From the NCBI GenBank assembly GCA_963761445.1, contig CAVXHV010000005.1:3472001-3536000 (forward strand): 64,000 nt of DNA, read 5' to 3'. Source of the DNA: CAVXHV01 sp963761445. Its GTDB lineage: Bacteria; Planctomycetota; Planctomycetia; Isosphaerales; Isosphaeraceae. This document shows positions 1-9,467 of this stretch, in pieces. Numbering within the stretch: position 1 is the first letter of the stretch; each line of letters begins with the position of its first letter. Made by a program: the position numbers and the translations under genes. The notes beneath the pieces are model-generated. The model saw only the letters and a list, made by a program, of their open reading frames with translations. It was not told the origin of the DNA and did not search any database.

Positions 1-137
1 TTCGCTCTACTCGGAAAACGACAGCGAGCCAGTGGCTCACGTGGTGGGAACTTACTCCATTCCACCGCGTGCCTCATGAGCACGCTCCTCTTCTCACCCC
101 GGCGTGGCGATTAGACGGCGCAGCGGAGAGACCACTG

Positions 138-1151
138 ATGGCTGACGATAATCCTGGCACCTCGGCGGCACCAAACGACCTCGTTCCGCTTTTCATGCCG
201 CCGCTCGCCGCGTTGCTGGCCCATGCAGAAGCGTCGAAGGGCAGCCGTCTGACGGAAGCCGAAGTCTTGCGCATCCGTGATAACGCCCCGTGCATCATGA
301 TGGAATTGGAGGACGCCGCGAAGTTGGCTGAATCCCGCGGCTACCGCGACGTCGAACCGGAGAACTGCTGGGCAGACTGGCACCGGTTGCGCGTGGAGTT
401 CACCGGCAGCGGTTATCTTCCGAAATTAATCCTCTGCGTACTCGGCGATGCCAACTTGGAGTCACGATGTGACCACATGCTTGACGCCGAAGGAATCGAG
501 CACGAGTGGCGCGAACGTGACGACCGGATGATGTCGGCGTTCCGGGCCTCGGCCTGTCGGTGCGATCCCTCGCTCACGGAGAGTGACCTCGCGAGCATAG
601 CCAAACATTCCCGTGTGCTCTTCGTTTTGAGCGCCAACTTCACTGCCCAGGATGGACCGAGTGTGAGCCGGGAATTCCTGCGTCTGGGCCGTCGCTTGTT
701 CGAAGCCGGCGCCCTCGCCATGAAATGCGAATCCAGCGGCATCGCTCATGGACAAGCGCGCTGGCTCGAGCTGGCCCGCGCGGTTGAAGCCGCTGATTCC
801 TGGTCGGCTCTCTTTCGAAGCTACGTGCAGCTCCCCATCCAGAATGGCGACGATTACCACACCTGCGGTCTGCACCTGCTCGGTCAGCCCGACCTCATCG
901 CGTCCGGCACACTCCTGCGCCAGTCGTACGACTCAACCGAAGACCAGGCGTGGACCGCAGCCGATCTCTTTCGCGCCTTCGCCTGCTACCTGCTCTCAGA
1001 ATGCGCCCCGGGCCGATTCGGCTCCGGTCATACGTTCTCGATCGATGCAGCATCGCCGCGGCTTCGGGTTCTCTGGGAGGATTGCACCGGGTACGACGAG
1101 GACGATTTCTTCTTCAACCCTTTCGGACGCTGGCGATTCGCCGAGCCATGA
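138..1151 (+). CDS. hypothetical protein, possibly DUF4261-like
   Basis: Uncharacterised soluble protein of about 337 residues; no signal peptide or membrane segment is visible. I chose the ATG at 138 over the in-frame upstream ATG at 69 because GGAGAG sits 7 bases before it. The composition is mixed alpha/beta, with an acidic aromatic tail (several Asp, then FFFNPFGRWRF). The middle part (FEAGALAMKCESSGIAHG and following) reminds me of the DUF4261 family, but I could not verify this. It runs toward the convergent sulfotransferase-like gene, which ends 91 bases away. No function is proposed. Confidence 0.6.
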   Translation: MADDNPGTSAAPNDLVPLFMPPLAALLAHAEASKGSRLTEAEVLRIRDNAPCIMMELEDAAKLAESRGYRDVEPENCWADWHRLRVEFTGSGYLPKLILCVLGDANLESRCDHMLDAEGIEHEWRERDDRMMSAFRASACRCDPSLTESDLASIAKHSRVLFVLSANFTAQDGPSVSREFLRLGRRLFEAGALAMKCESSGIAHGQARWLELARAVEAADSWSALFRSYVQLPIQNGDDYHTCGLHLLGQPDLIASGTLLRQSYDSTEDQAWTAADLFRAFACYLLSECAPGRFGSGHTFSIDAASPRLRVLWEDCTGYDEDDFFFNPFGRWRFAEP

Positions 1152-1242
1152 ATCGGAATCCATCGATCGCCCCCGACCCCACACCCTCACTAGACCGGGA
1201 CGGTGCAGGTTTTCGCCGCACGCGGTGCCTCTCGACGGCTTG

Positions 1243-3036
1243 CTAGTCCAGAAGGTCCGCGCTGTAGAGTGTGCTCTCGAAATAAGAGCGATACTCATAT
1301 TGATTCATCTGCATCACAGAAACCCTGGTGCCATTCGGGAGTACCTCGGTCGACTGCCCGGCCGCATCGGAGAGCGACCCTAATGCCCCCGACGTGAAGG
1401 CCAGGTTGCCGTTGGAGAGCAGCTCCGAGCTCCCCAGGAAGGGCGAGTAGTTGCCCATGTTCGCATTCACCACCAGCGTCGCCGTCCCTTTGCGCTCGTT
1501 GATGATCCATTCCTGCCCTCGGCTATCCGCCCTCTTGTTCGACAATCGGCGGGTGTTTCCGTCATCGAAGACCAGCATGGTCGTGTCGTTGATGAATCGC
1601 ACGTCGTGCTGGTGTGTAAACCACGGGCTCGGGACTGTGGCGACGACCTTGAAAGCGCCGCCCGGCCCCAGCTTCCAGACGACGTGACCGTTGCCGGTCC
1701 CGTTGGCGTAATCGATCTTGATCACCCAGTCCTGGGCGCGCAGCGAGACGATCAGGTTGTTGTCTTCGGGCGACCAGCTCACGGAGTTGGCGTGCAGCCA
1801 GTCTTTCGGGGTTCCGAAATCCGTGCCCAGACGGTTGGTGTTGAGCCACTTGAACGAGTTCCAGACCCACGACACCTGGAAATTCTGATCCAGGACAAGG
1901 ACCATGTCGCCGGTGAATTTCGTGGGCCTCCCCTTGTATCTTACGATCTTCTGCGTGCTGGCGATCACGACCGTATCGCCGTTGGGCAAGAGCTTGGCCT
2001 CGTGGTCGAAGTCGATGATCTGCGGCTGGCCCATCGCGGCCAGTTCGGCGTTGACGGCATAGATGTTCGTCTCGCGCAGCGTGTCGCCGGCCAGGTCGAC
2101 CTGCGCCACCGAGTTATAGCCCCCGACGACTCCGGCGTTCGCGCCGCCCAGCATCATCACCGTGCCGCCCGGCTCGAGGTTCATGGAATAGCCGGGGAAG
2201 CGGTTGGCCACCGAGTCATAGTACCAGATGATGTTCCCGCTCAAGTTGGTCGCCACGGTGTCGATGGTGTTGCCAAAGGCCCCGGCGTGGAAAATCACGC
2301 CCTCGCTCAGGTCCATCCCGGCGGCCGGCGCCTGCACGACGTTGAAGGTGGGGAAATCCAGGTTGGCCGGCAAGCTCCCGGTGGTGAACTCGACCGGGGC
2401 GGAGACCGTTCCGTCGCCCAGCACGTCCCGCATCACATAGGTCGTATTGGGCAGCATGCCCGCCACGATGAAGTTGGTGCTCTCGCCGGGAACGATGGGC
2501 AACGAGGACGTGTTCTGCCACGACAGGGTGGGGCCCTGCTCGGCGAACTGGACGTACATCGTGGCGCCGGGCGAGGGGGGTGCGCTGTACAGGGCGACCA
2601 GGGGGTTACCCATCGGGCTCACCAACGCGCTGTCACCGGTAACACGCGTCTGAGCCGTATACGTCGCGCTCGTGGACTCGGTCGTCGAGCCGACGAATCC
2701 GTCCTTGACGATCACCTGGATGCGATACGTCCCCTGCTGCATGGGGTTCCAGGTGAAAGTGTTGCTCGCGCTATAGTCGCACACGACCTGAAGGGCCCCG
2801 CCCTGGAGCCCGACGCTGAACTGGTAGACGGGAACTGACCCGAGGCCGCTGGACGTCGCCGTCCAGACGACGGGCGATCCGACGTACGGGACAGCCGGCG
2901 CGGTCTCGGTCAATGAGACGGCAAGGAGGCAGCGATCCTCCAGTGCCGTGCAGTGCGGCCGACGCCGCCGCGGGCGACGAGCTGGGGCACGCCGGGCCGC
3001 GCCCATCGTGGACGAGGGAGTCACGAGTCGCCGCAT
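1243..3036 (-). CDS. secreted arylsulfotransferase-like (ASST) protein with planctomycete N-terminal signal
   Basis: Protein of up to 597 residues. The N-terminus is Arg-rich and carries LEDRCLLA near residue 33, the planctomycete extracellular-protein motif, so export is likely. Residues about 40-220 look like two Ig/fibronectin-type beta domains (for example GTYRIQVIVKDG, PNTTYVMRDVLGDG). From about residue 225 to the end, repeated beta-propeller blades (NLSGNIIWYY, FDHEAKLLPNGDTVV, DWLHANSVSW, WFTHQHDVRF) match arylsulfotransferase/ASST-like propellers (PF05935/PF14269), which transfer sulfate between phenolic compounds. The catalytic His cannot be assigned with certainty, but DWLHANS and THQHD are the best candidates. 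The exact start is uncertain because several Met precede the signal. Confidence 0.75.
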   Translation of the reverse strand: MRRLVTPSSTMGAARRAPARRPRRRRPHCTALEDRCLLAVSLTETAPAVPYVGSPVVWTATSSGLGSVPVYQFSVGLQGGALQVVCDYSASNTFTWNPMQQGTYRIQVIVKDGFVGSTTESTSATYTAQTRVTGDSALVSPMGNPLVALYSAPPSPGATMYVQFAEQGPTLSWQNTSSLPIVPGESTNFIVAGMLPNTTYVMRDVLGDGTVSAPVEFTTGSLPANLDFPTFNVVQAPAAGMDLSEGVIFHAGAFGNTIDTVATNLSGNIIWYYDSVANRFPGYSMNLEPGGTVMMLGGANAGVVGGYNSVAQVDLAGDTLRETNIYAVNAELAAMGQPQIIDFDHEAKLLPNGDTVVIASTQKIVRYKGRPTKFTGDMVLVLDQNFQVSWVWNSFKWLNTNRLGTDFGTPKDWLHANSVSWSPEDNNLIVSLRAQDWVIKIDYANGTGNGHVVWKLGPGGAFKVVATVPSPWFTHQHDVRFINDTTMLVFDDGNTRRLSNKRADSRGQEWIINERKGTATLVVNANMGNYSPFLGSSELLSNGNLAFTSGALGSLSDAAGQSTEVLPNGTRVSVMQMNQYEYRSYFESTLYSADLLD

Positions 3037-3474
3037 GGTAAGGGCTCCGCATCAAAGGATGGTGGCAGCGGAGGCACAGCCTCCGCGGCGTCCGATGCCG
3101 GATGTCGTCGTACGCCCTGATCCAGAAAGCGCAAAGGCGAGAAAAGTCACCAACGGATGCCGCGTGCTGATGTTGCACGGCCGGGTAGGTCGAACCACCC
3201 TTCCTGGGATGACACATCGTCGGAATCGATCGCCGCCTCTCTTCCCTGGTCGGGCCGATCGATCTGTTCCGCTCTATTAGAACGCGCCCTAACAAGATCG
3301 CAATAAAATTCCGAGATCCGTCCCCGCAAGACCAATCAAATCCGTCCCAACGTTTGAACGTGCTTTTTTTGCGATCTTGGGAGCGCGAGGCTCCCGCCGA
3401 GCCGCGTTTCCGCTATCTCGGGAGTGCGAGGCTCCCGCCTAGCCGAGCAGGCGTGGGCCTCGCATAACCGATCA
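3037..3474. repeat. gene-free stretch with two short hairpin repeats
   Basis: No gene was recognised between the convergent small gene and the start of the sulfotransferase-like gene. At about 3377-3402 and 3419-3444 there are two near-identical copies of a GGGAG...GCTCCC hairpin, with six-base arms around GCGAG in the first copy and GTGCGAG-like spacing in the second. They lie just beyond the stop of the minus-strand gene ending at 3475 and could stabilise or terminate its transcript. A run of seven T at about 3363-3370 is on the wrong side to make a classical terminator. Confidence 0.4.
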
Positions 3475-3834
3475 TCAACTCGGCCGAAACGCCGCCGTGA
3501 AGTCGTCATCCTGAACGGTGCAGAACAAGCGGGGATGCTCCTTGTACTTCGCCCACAGCACGCCGACCGCATGCTCGTTCATCAAGAAGCATCGACCGAG
3601 GTACATGCCATCCTTTTGATAGGTTGAGTATTTCACGTAGTAGCAATCAGGCCGATCTGCCAGCTCGCTTAGCACCTCTGCCAGAAGCGCCTGGTCCGTC
3701 GCGACGAAGCACAGCTTCTTCTGGCAGCCTCGCTTCTTCGCGTACCATGGTATCTTCGCGTACCATGCCGGTCCTGTGATTTCCATGAAATACCCGTTAG
3801 AACTCAGGCGGAAAGGGCTCTCGATCTGCGACAT
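3475..3834 (-). CDS. small hypothetical protein
   Basis: Protein of 119 residues starting at ATG 3834. This start is preceded by a strong ribosome binding site (AAGGGGAG, 6 bases upstream on the coding strand) and is preferred over the in-frame ATG at 3879. It has a Trp/Tyr/Lys-rich N-terminal half (GPAWYAKIPWYAKKRGC) and an ordered alpha/beta C-terminal half. No signal peptide is seen. The family was not recognised. The gene ends 438 bases upstream of the next minus-strand gene, so it is probably expressed alone. Confidence 0.55.
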   Translation of the reverse strand: MSQIESPFRLSSNGYFMEITGPAWYAKIPWYAKKRGCQKKLCFVATDQALLAEVLSELADRPDCYYVKYSTYQKDGMYLGRCFLMNEHAVGVLWAKYKEHPRLFCTVQDDDFTAAFRPS

Positions 3835-4084
3835 GGCAACTCCCCTTCTCATCTGCCCGCCATCGGTGCGCACCTGCACACCGCCGACACGAGGATATCA
3901 CGGGTGTCCCTGCGAGACGACGCGTCGGCCCACCTTCGGCTTCTCGGCGGGCTTATTCCAGTTGTCTGTTCCGATGCGACGCGGGCCAACCAGCCGACGA
4001 GTAAACAAAACGCCCAGTTGAGCTTGGACCGTCGGCACGCTAGGCTTGAGGGTCTCGCCGTTGCGGCAATGGAGTCCAGCCGCC

Positions 4085-4681
4085 ATGCAAAGTCAACTGG
4101 TCGCGATGTTGATCCTGACTTCATCGACTCAGCTCAGAGGAGATGAGCGGCCGCAGCGCGAGCCTCCACCCGTCCGGTCAGTTACCACGATCCGCTTCAG
4201 GGGCGCGGTGGGGGGCGAAGCTCACGAGCTTACGCTCGAAATGCCCGCACAGGCCGACGACGACGATCAGCCTCCCGCACGGCCCGTAATGCGTGTCGCT
4301 CTGATTAACGCGATGCTGGAGCGGGAAAACTTCGACCGCTGGCTATTTCCGCATGACCAATCACAATACGCGCACGACGAGCATTTGAAGGACATGCTCG
4401 ATGCCAAGATCGATCTCGTCGCAAGGGCGAATAAGTTGACCGGTCCGCAGCGCTCGAAGCTTCGACTCGCTGGACGGGGAGACATCAAGCGATTCTTCGA
4501 TGAAGTCGAGATCAGGAGGGAAGAGTTCGAGATCCACAGGAAGACGTTTAATTCCGGCCTGGCGGCGCTGCGTCGCCTCGACGATCTCTCGCCAACCTAC
4601 CGGGTAGGTCCCTTCGGCGCTGGCTCCCTCTTCGCCAAAACGCTTCAGAAGATCAACAACGATCGGAACACTGGCCGCTAA
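4085..4681 (+). CDS. planctomycete hypothetical protein, possibly exported and C-terminally truncated
   Basis: Protein of 198 residues from ATG 4085, with a short hydrophobic N-terminus (MQSQLVAMLILTSSTQ) that may be a weak signal peptide. The body is helical and charged: residues about 75-180 contain a segment LRLAGRGDIKRFFDEVE that I associate with a planctomycete family whose members are usually roughly twice as long. The frame ends soon after GAGSLFAKTLQK. The gene may therefore have lost its C-terminal half by truncation or frameshift. No function is known. The next 650 bases contain no clear continuation. Confidence 0.5.
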   Translation: MQSQLVAMLILTSSTQLRGDERPQREPPPVRSVTTIRFRGAVGGEAHELTLEMPAQADDDDQPPARPVMRVALINAMLERENFDRWLFPHDQSQYAHDEHLKDMLDAKIDLVARANKLTGPQRSKLRLAGRGDIKRFFDEVEIRREEFEIHRKTFNSGLAALRRLDDLSPTYRVGPFGAGSLFAKTLQKINNDRNTGR

Positions 4682-5336
4682 TAGCGTCCGAATGCCGCGC
4701 CGCACGCACCCTCGAAACGTGCGGCTGCCGCTTCGCGAGCTCCGTCGGAAGCGATCCGGGTTTTTCCCGCACACCCTCATTGCGATCGAAGGCGCGACTG
4801 GCTAGATTCACGCTCACTCCGCGCAGTCTGGCCCGCCACGCTCGGTTGCCGAGGAGACGCAGCGCCAGGAGCGAATCGTGCACGAAATCTCCACAGTCAT
4901 CGAAGAGGCCCTCATCCGCCGAGCATGCCACCCACCCGCAATGGCATTGCTCGTCGGCTTGGGCGGCATCGACGGCAGCGGACTTCCCGGCCCAGGAAAT
5001 CCATTTCGCCCGAGACGACCCGCGCGGATCGGCAGACCTGATCCTGCCCAACGATCCCCGACTGATTGCGGACCAAATCCCGTTTGATCCAAGAAAACTC
5101 CTGAATTCGTAGGGTCCGCCATTGCGGACCATCCTGCTCCGGACCATCCCCAAATTCGTAAGGTCCGCGATTGGGGACAGCCCTGCCCCACCGTCAAGAA
5201 AGAATCCCCGGACACCTCTTCCGCCAACGAGAAGCCGTGCCACCTCGACCCAGATGCGTTACGATGCATGTGTCGGTATCGTATGCACCGGAAAGCAAAG
5301 TGCCGACGCACGCAAACAATCGACCGGAGGTGAGTC
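4682..5336. repeat. gene-free stretch with GGTCCGC-type palindromic repeats
   Basis: I see no convincing gene here. At 5104-5175 two related units begin AATTCGTAGGGTCCGC and AATTCGTAAGGTCCGC. The first folds as GTCCGC-CATT-GCGGAC, and a third partial motif (TGCGGACCAAATCCC) lies at about 5066-5080. They resemble REP-like intergenic palindromes. The last 15 bases hold the ribosome binding site GGAGG (5326-5330) of the DUF58 gene. Confidence 0.45.
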
Positions 5337-6275
5337 TTGCCGGTATGGTGGCCCTTTCGAAAATCCCCCGCACCCCCCCGCCCCGCCCCGCTGGACGCCA
5401 CGGCGATCGTCCGCCGTGCCCGCCGCTTGCGCTTTCGCGTCAAGCCCGGCGCCGTCTCCCAGCTCGCCGGTGCCTATCACGGTGCCCGCCCCGGCATTGG
5501 CCTCACCTTCGCCGAGCTCCGTGCCTACGAGCCCGGTGATGACGTGCGTCACATCGACTGGAACGTGACCGCCCGCCAGGGCCGCCCGTTCGTCCGCCGC
5601 TACGTCGAAGAACGCGCGCTCTCCTTGTGGCTCGTCGTTGACGTCTCCGCCAGCATGCGGTTCGGCCTAGAGCGCGCCACCAAGGCTGACCGCGCCGCCC
5701 AGGCCGCCGCCCTCCTGGCCACCGCCGCCGTCCAGAACGGTGACCGTGTCGGCCTGGCTCTCGTCAGCGATCGCATCGAGCTCGAGCTCGCCCCCTCCGG
5801 CGGCGTGCGACACCTCTCCCAGTTGGTCCGCGCCCTGGTCGCCACCCCCACCACCTCGCCCGGCACCAAGCTCAGCATCGGCCTGGCACGAGTCCGCCGC
5901 ACCGCCCGCCGAGCCATGCTCGTCGTCATCAGCGACTTCGTCAATGAAGAACCCTCGCTTACATGGCGCCGCGCCGCCCGCCGCCACGATACCATCGCCA
6001 TTCGCGTCGTCGATCCCCGCGAGACCAAGCTGCCTGACGCAGGCATCCTTGCTCTCGAGGACATCGAGCGCGGCCAAAAACGCTTCATCGACTCGAGCTC
6101 CCGTCGCCTCCGCCGCGACTATGCCAGGGCTGCCCTCGATCGAGCCCAGTCGTTCCAGCGCTGGTGTGCCAACTCGGGCATCGAGCCGTTCACAATGATG
6201 ACCGACTCGGATCCGATCATACCCTTGATCGAGCTGTTCTCCAGGCGCAACACGCGCCGGGGTGCATTGTCATGA
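5337..6275 (+). CDS. DUF58 domain protein (MoxR-associated, VWA-like)
   Basis: Protein of 312 residues with a TTG start at 5337, chosen because GGAGG lies 6 bases upstream. The DUF58 core is clear: YEPGDDVRHIDWNVTARQG (residues about 64-82), followed by a von Willebrand A-like strand with the metal-site motif DVSAS at residues 102-106. DUF58 proteins usually work with a MoxR AAA ATPase as chaperone-like factors for envelope or metalloprotein assembly, but no MoxR gene is adjacent here. The stop codon overlaps the start of the next gene (ATGA at 6272-6275), so the two are translationally coupled. Confidence 0.88.
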   Translation: MPVWWPFRKSPAPPRPAPLDATAIVRRARRLRFRVKPGAVSQLAGAYHGARPGIGLTFAELRAYEPGDDVRHIDWNVTARQGRPFVRRYVEERALSLWLVVDVSASMRFGLERATKADRAAQAAALLATAAVQNGDRVGLALVSDRIELELAPSGGVRHLSQLVRALVATPTTSPGTKLSIGLARVRRTARRAMLVVISDFVNEEPSLTWRRAARRHDTIAIRVVDPRETKLPDAGILALEDIERGQKRFIDSSSRRLRRDYARAALDRAQSFQRWCANSGIEPFTMMTDSDPIIPLIELFSRRNTRRGALS

Positions 6276-6865
6276 GTGGCAGTGAGCCGATCACGCGATC
6301 GTTGGTGCCCCCACGACCGAATCTGGGCCCGGAACCCTGGTCCAATAGCCCATCGCTCGATCCCGTCTGGCTGGTCGTCATCGCCGTGTTCGCACTCATC
6401 GCGGCCTGGCTCGCTTGGAAAATCGTGCGGCGCCGTCGCATTCGGTTGCCCGAAGGCCCTGTCTCACCCGAGGCACTCGACGAATCGCCCCGCGGACGCC
6501 TGGTCGCACTTTCGGCCTCCGCGAAAACCGCGCTCGCAACCCGTTTCGGGACAGCCTGGCGTGCCAAGACAACCGAAGAATTGGCAGTTGAACCTGCGCT
6601 GGCAGAGCTACTCGGCCCCGACATGCTCCGCGAGCTGATCGAATTCCTCGACCGGATCGACCGGCTCAAGTTCGCGCCTCGGCGGTCCAATCACGCCCCC
6701 CAATCGCTCGACGAAGAGCTTGCTGCCTGGAACCCACGCGTCGCCGGCCTGATCGGCAAGATCGGAGCCGGCGCGAAAGCCAACGGCCGACCTGACCGAC
6801 AGGCTCTACGTGCAGAAGCGGCTCCTCCCCCCCGCCCCCTCACAGGTTCAGCTCGCTCCTCCTGA
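6272..6865 (+). CDS. single-pass membrane protein coupled to DUF58 (DUF4381-like)
   Basis: Protein of 197 residues with ATG 6272 overlapping the DUF58 stop. One hydrophobic segment near residues 30-52 (DPVWLVVIAVFALIAAWLAW) is followed by basic residues and a helical cytoplasmic domain. Position and architecture match the DUF4381-type protein that follows DUF58 in MoxR-type operons; the family call is inferred from context. Its last 26 bases overlap the 3' end of the convergent gene at 6840-8006. Confidence 0.65.
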   Translation: MSGSEPITRSLVPPRPNLGPEPWSNSPSLDPVWLVVIAVFALIAAWLAWKIVRRRRIRLPEGPVSPEALDESPRGRLVALSASAKTALATRFGTAWRAKTTEELAVEPALAELLGPDMLRELIEFLDRIDRLKFAPRRSNHAPQSLDEELAAWNPRVAGLIGKIGAGAKANGRPDRQALRAEAAPPPRPLTGSARSS

Positions 6866-8006
6866 AGCGGACCGCAAATAGGTCAGACCGATATGGCCCC
6901 GTTCGCAGCCGGATGCGCCACGTCATCTCGTCGCGCAGGCGATCCTCGCTCACCGGCTCGCTCGTGACCAGGGTCTCCGCGCTCTCACCGGGTTTCAGTT
7001 GCGGAAACTCCTGACCCACGATCAACCATTCGCTTTCGATGGCCAGCGGATAAAGCTCGATCCGATTCCCATCCTGCGTGGAAACGAACGACCGTTCAAG
7101 CGCAGAGGCCGCGTCCCGGATCAGACTCCTCGCAAGCGGTCTGAACGCGTGTTCCCTCGACACGTTGGTCAGCTTGAATCGCAGAACCAGCGAGCTGAGC
7201 TCCTCGAGGCGATAGTCGGCGGGCTCGATCTTGCGCTCGAGCTCCGCGCGAGCAAACGACACCGAAAGCGGGGTGACTTCGAGATCGCCGATTCGTATCG
7301 TCTGGCCGATCAATGCGAGATTCTCACGTGGAATCGGCGGAAGCTCGACTTTCGCGGCAGATTCAAGCGATTTCGCCCCCCGCAGATCATCCGCCCGGGG
7401 CGCCTCGGCCCGGGCTGACTCCTCGGTGGGACGGATTGATCGCCCTGTCCAGAGCACCCAGCCCAATCCCAGCGTGACCGCGCTCGAATAACTCAGCAGC
7501 AGCAGAGTCATCCAGACTCCGCGGCTGTCGCCCCCGCTCTCGTCGTCGTCCGTGCCGGCGTCAACGCGGTGAATTTCTCCCGTGCGGTGCGGTGCCGGAA
7601 TGCCGTCTCCCGAAGTCCGAGACCCCCCCGACCTCGCTCGCGAGCCGGCCGATCTCCCCTTCAAACGCGCAAGGAGGCGATTACCCCACCCGGTCCGCGG
7701 CCTCGACACCTCTCCCGAACCGTGCCGGACGCCTTCAAATATCTCCGCTGTTCCCGAATCCAGCGTCTTCTCGCGGCCGGCCGGATCGTTCGAATGAAGC
7801 GCTGGGTCCGGGTCGAAAGCCGGCCCGGAAAGTTGCAAGTCAAGATCATCGACGCACGAATCGAAGACCATCTCTTCGGGATCAAAATCGGTTGCCTTCT
7901 CGGGGCCCCTTCCGCCCTTGCGCTCTCGCTCCCCCTCGGCCGGCGGGGTTCGCGGCTGATCCGGGTGCGGCGTCGGCAATGGTTTTTCTCTGATCTCCGA
8001 CGCCAT
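6840..8006 (-). CDS. membrane-anchored hypothetical protein with DUF4352-like C-terminal domain
   Basis: Protein of 388 residues from ATG 8006 (GAGGAA just upstream; a TTG start at 8027 is possible). The N-terminal 160 residues are low-complexity, rich in Pro/Arg/Gly/Asp. One membrane segment (WMTLLLLSYSSAVTLGLGWV, about residues 165-185) is followed by a beta domain that begins IGDLEVTPLSVSFARAEL. The beta domain resembles the telokin-like DUF4352 fold. The domain probably sits outside the cytoplasmic membrane, with the disordered tail inside. Function unknown. It overlaps the convergent membrane-protein gene by 26 bases. Confidence 0.6.
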   Translation of the reverse strand: MASEIREKPLPTPHPDQPRTPPAEGERERKGGRGPEKATDFDPEEMVFDSCVDDLDLQLSGPAFDPDPALHSNDPAGREKTLDSGTAEIFEGVRHGSGEVSRPRTGWGNRLLARLKGRSAGSRARSGGSRTSGDGIPAPHRTGEIHRVDAGTDDDESGGDSRGVWMTLLLLSYSSAVTLGLGWVLWTGRSIRPTEESARAEAPRADDLRGAKSLESAAKVELPPIPRENLALIGQTIRIGDLEVTPLSVSFARAELERKIEPADYRLEELSSLVLRFKLTNVSREHAFRPLARSLIRDAASALERSFVSTQDGNRIELYPLAIESEWLIVGQEFPQLKPGESAETLVTSEPVSEDRLRDEMTWRIRLRTGPYRSDLFAVRFRRSELNL

Positions 8007-8146
8007 GTTCCTCACCACGGGTTCCAAACGGCAGGCTGAGACAGGAAATATCGACTCTCGAAGCGGTGGGCGGTATCAATCACATCATGATCGTTTTACC
8101 CCTCAAGAATCAACCCCTCCTGCCCTGCCCAGACTCCTGCTCACGC

Positions 8147-8938
8147 TCATCCGTGACGCCGGAACCAGACGGTCGTGCCGGCGCCGGCGGTGAGTTGCCG
8201 CCCGGCATCGCCATTGACCACCGCGACTTCCACCCAGCCCGCACTGCCAACCAGCGCGATCAACGATCCCGCCGGCCGTTCTCCGTATGTTCGCAGAATG
8301 CCCGTGATGCGCTCGCCGGCAATCTCGATCTCCCAATCGCCGCGCGATGCTTCGCCCAGGTACTCCGCGTTGATATTGGTAATCAAATTGCCGAAGGTGT
8401 CGCGAAAAATCACCTCGCCCACAAAACCGCGCCCGTCCGCCGTCGGCTCGAAATTCCTGAGGTTGATGAATTGCTCGCGCGCCGGGCCCAGCAAGGCGGG
8501 GTCTCCCCCGCGCAGCAAATGGGCCGCCGCCGGTGCCAGGATGTCACGCCCGTGAAATGTGGCCGAGACGATCGAACGCTGAAGCGCCGGGTTCGTCAGC
8601 TCCCAGATCCCCGCCGCTGTTCGCCGCCGCGCCACACCGGTGAGCAGTCCGTTGTCCGGCAGCACGAACCACTGCTCGGCGAACATGGCCGCGATCAACC
8701 GCCGCTCCGTGCCCACGCCCGGATCCACAACGACAAGGTGCACCGTCCCTTTCGGAAAAACATCAACGACCCCCGCCAGGATGAAGCCCCCCTCGAGGAT
8801 GTTCTGCGGCGCAATCGTGTGACACACATCGACGAGCTGCGTTCCCGGCGCCAGCTCCAGCAGCACCCCCTTGAGCGCGGCAACGTACGACCCCGTCAAA
8901 CCAAAATCAGTTGTTAATGTCAATATTCGCTGTTCCAT
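8147..8938 (-). CDS. S-adenosyl-L-methionine hydroxide adenosyltransferase (DUF62 family)
   Basis: Protein of 263 residues. ATG 8938 is preferred over 8971 because GGGGAGGGACG directly precedes it. All signature motifs of the DUF62/fluorinase-like family are visible: TLTTDFG near the start, VVDPGVGTERR, PDNGLLTG, TFHGRDILAPAAAHL and DTFGNLITNI. These enzymes hydrolyse SAM to adenosine and methionine using water or hydroxide; nothing here points to halogenation. It lies 13 bases after queF on the same strand, so the two are probably co-transcribed. Confidence 0.88.
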   Translation of the reverse strand: MEQRILTLTTDFGLTGSYVAALKGVLLELAPGTQLVDVCHTIAPQNILEGGFILAGVVDVFPKGTVHLVVVDPGVGTERRLIAAMFAEQWFVLPDNGLLTGVARRRTAAGIWELTNPALQRSIVSATFHGRDILAPAAAHLLRGGDPALLGPAREQFINLRNFEPTADGRGFVGEVIFRDTFGNLITNINAEYLGEASRGDWEIEIAGERITGILRTYGERPAGSLIALVGSAGWVEVAVVNGDAGRQLTAGAGTTVWFRRHG

Positions 8939-8951
8939 CGTCCCTCCCCGA

Positions 8952-9302
8952 TCAAGGAATCTCAGCCTCATGACGAGCAGTCACCCTCGCCGTGATTCCC
9001 CCCCGCGCATTGAAGTGCCCGACGATCTTCATTCGCCTGGGCCTGCAGCTCGCCGCCAGATCGTCGAGAATCGTGTTCACAACGTGCTCGTAGAAAATGC
9101 CCCGATTGCGAAAATCGAACAAGTACAGCTTCAAGCTCTTGAGCTCCAGACAAGTCGCCGCTGGAACGTACTGGATCACGATCGTGCCGAAATCCGGCTG
9201 CCCCGTCTTGGGGCACACAGCCGTGAATTCCGGGCAAGTGATCTCGATTTCGTACTCCCGGTCCGGAAACTCATTCGGAAAAGTCTCGATCATCGACGGC
9301 AT
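8952..9302 (-). CDS. queF: NADPH-dependent 7-cyano-7-deazaguanine reductase QueF
   Basis: Short, type I-like QueF of 116 residues. It reduces preQ0 to preQ1 in queuosine biosynthesis in the cytoplasm. The catalytic Cys lies in FTAVCPKTGQPDFGTI, followed by substrate-binding CLELKSLKLYLFDFRN and FNARGGI. The start at 9302 (or 9293) places the conserved PNEFPDREYEIEITCPEF at the N-terminus; GGGG lies about 7 bases upstream. It sits upstream of the SAM hydroxide adenosyltransferase and is divergent from the aldo/keto reductase. Confidence 0.93.
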   Translation of the reverse strand: MPSMIETFPNEFPDREYEIEITCPEFTAVCPKTGQPDFGTIVIQYVPAATCLELKSLKLYLFDFRNRGIFYEHVVNTILDDLAASCRPRRMKIVGHFNARGGITARVTARHEAEIP

Positions 9303-9467
9303 CACGTTTCCCCATCTCTTCCCGCCAACCACGCACCTCCCGCTCCCAATTGCTATTCTAGTCGAGTATGGTATCGGCTCGGAAGTTACCCGGCCTTTGC
9401 TGCCGCGTCCTCGCACCCGCATGCAGCCCCGAACGACACTCTTTTTCCCCTCAGAAGGATCGCTCCC

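Noticed and set aside
1606..2838. 410-residue plus-strand frame opposite the arylsulfotransferase-like gene
   Set aside because: Asp/His/Arg/Val-rich shadow of the propeller repeats with no start signal.
5000..5400. Minus-strand frame of 196-209 residues upstream of the DUF58 gene
   Set aside because: It overlaps the DUF58 start and runs through palindromic repeats; composition is that of random high-GC sequence.
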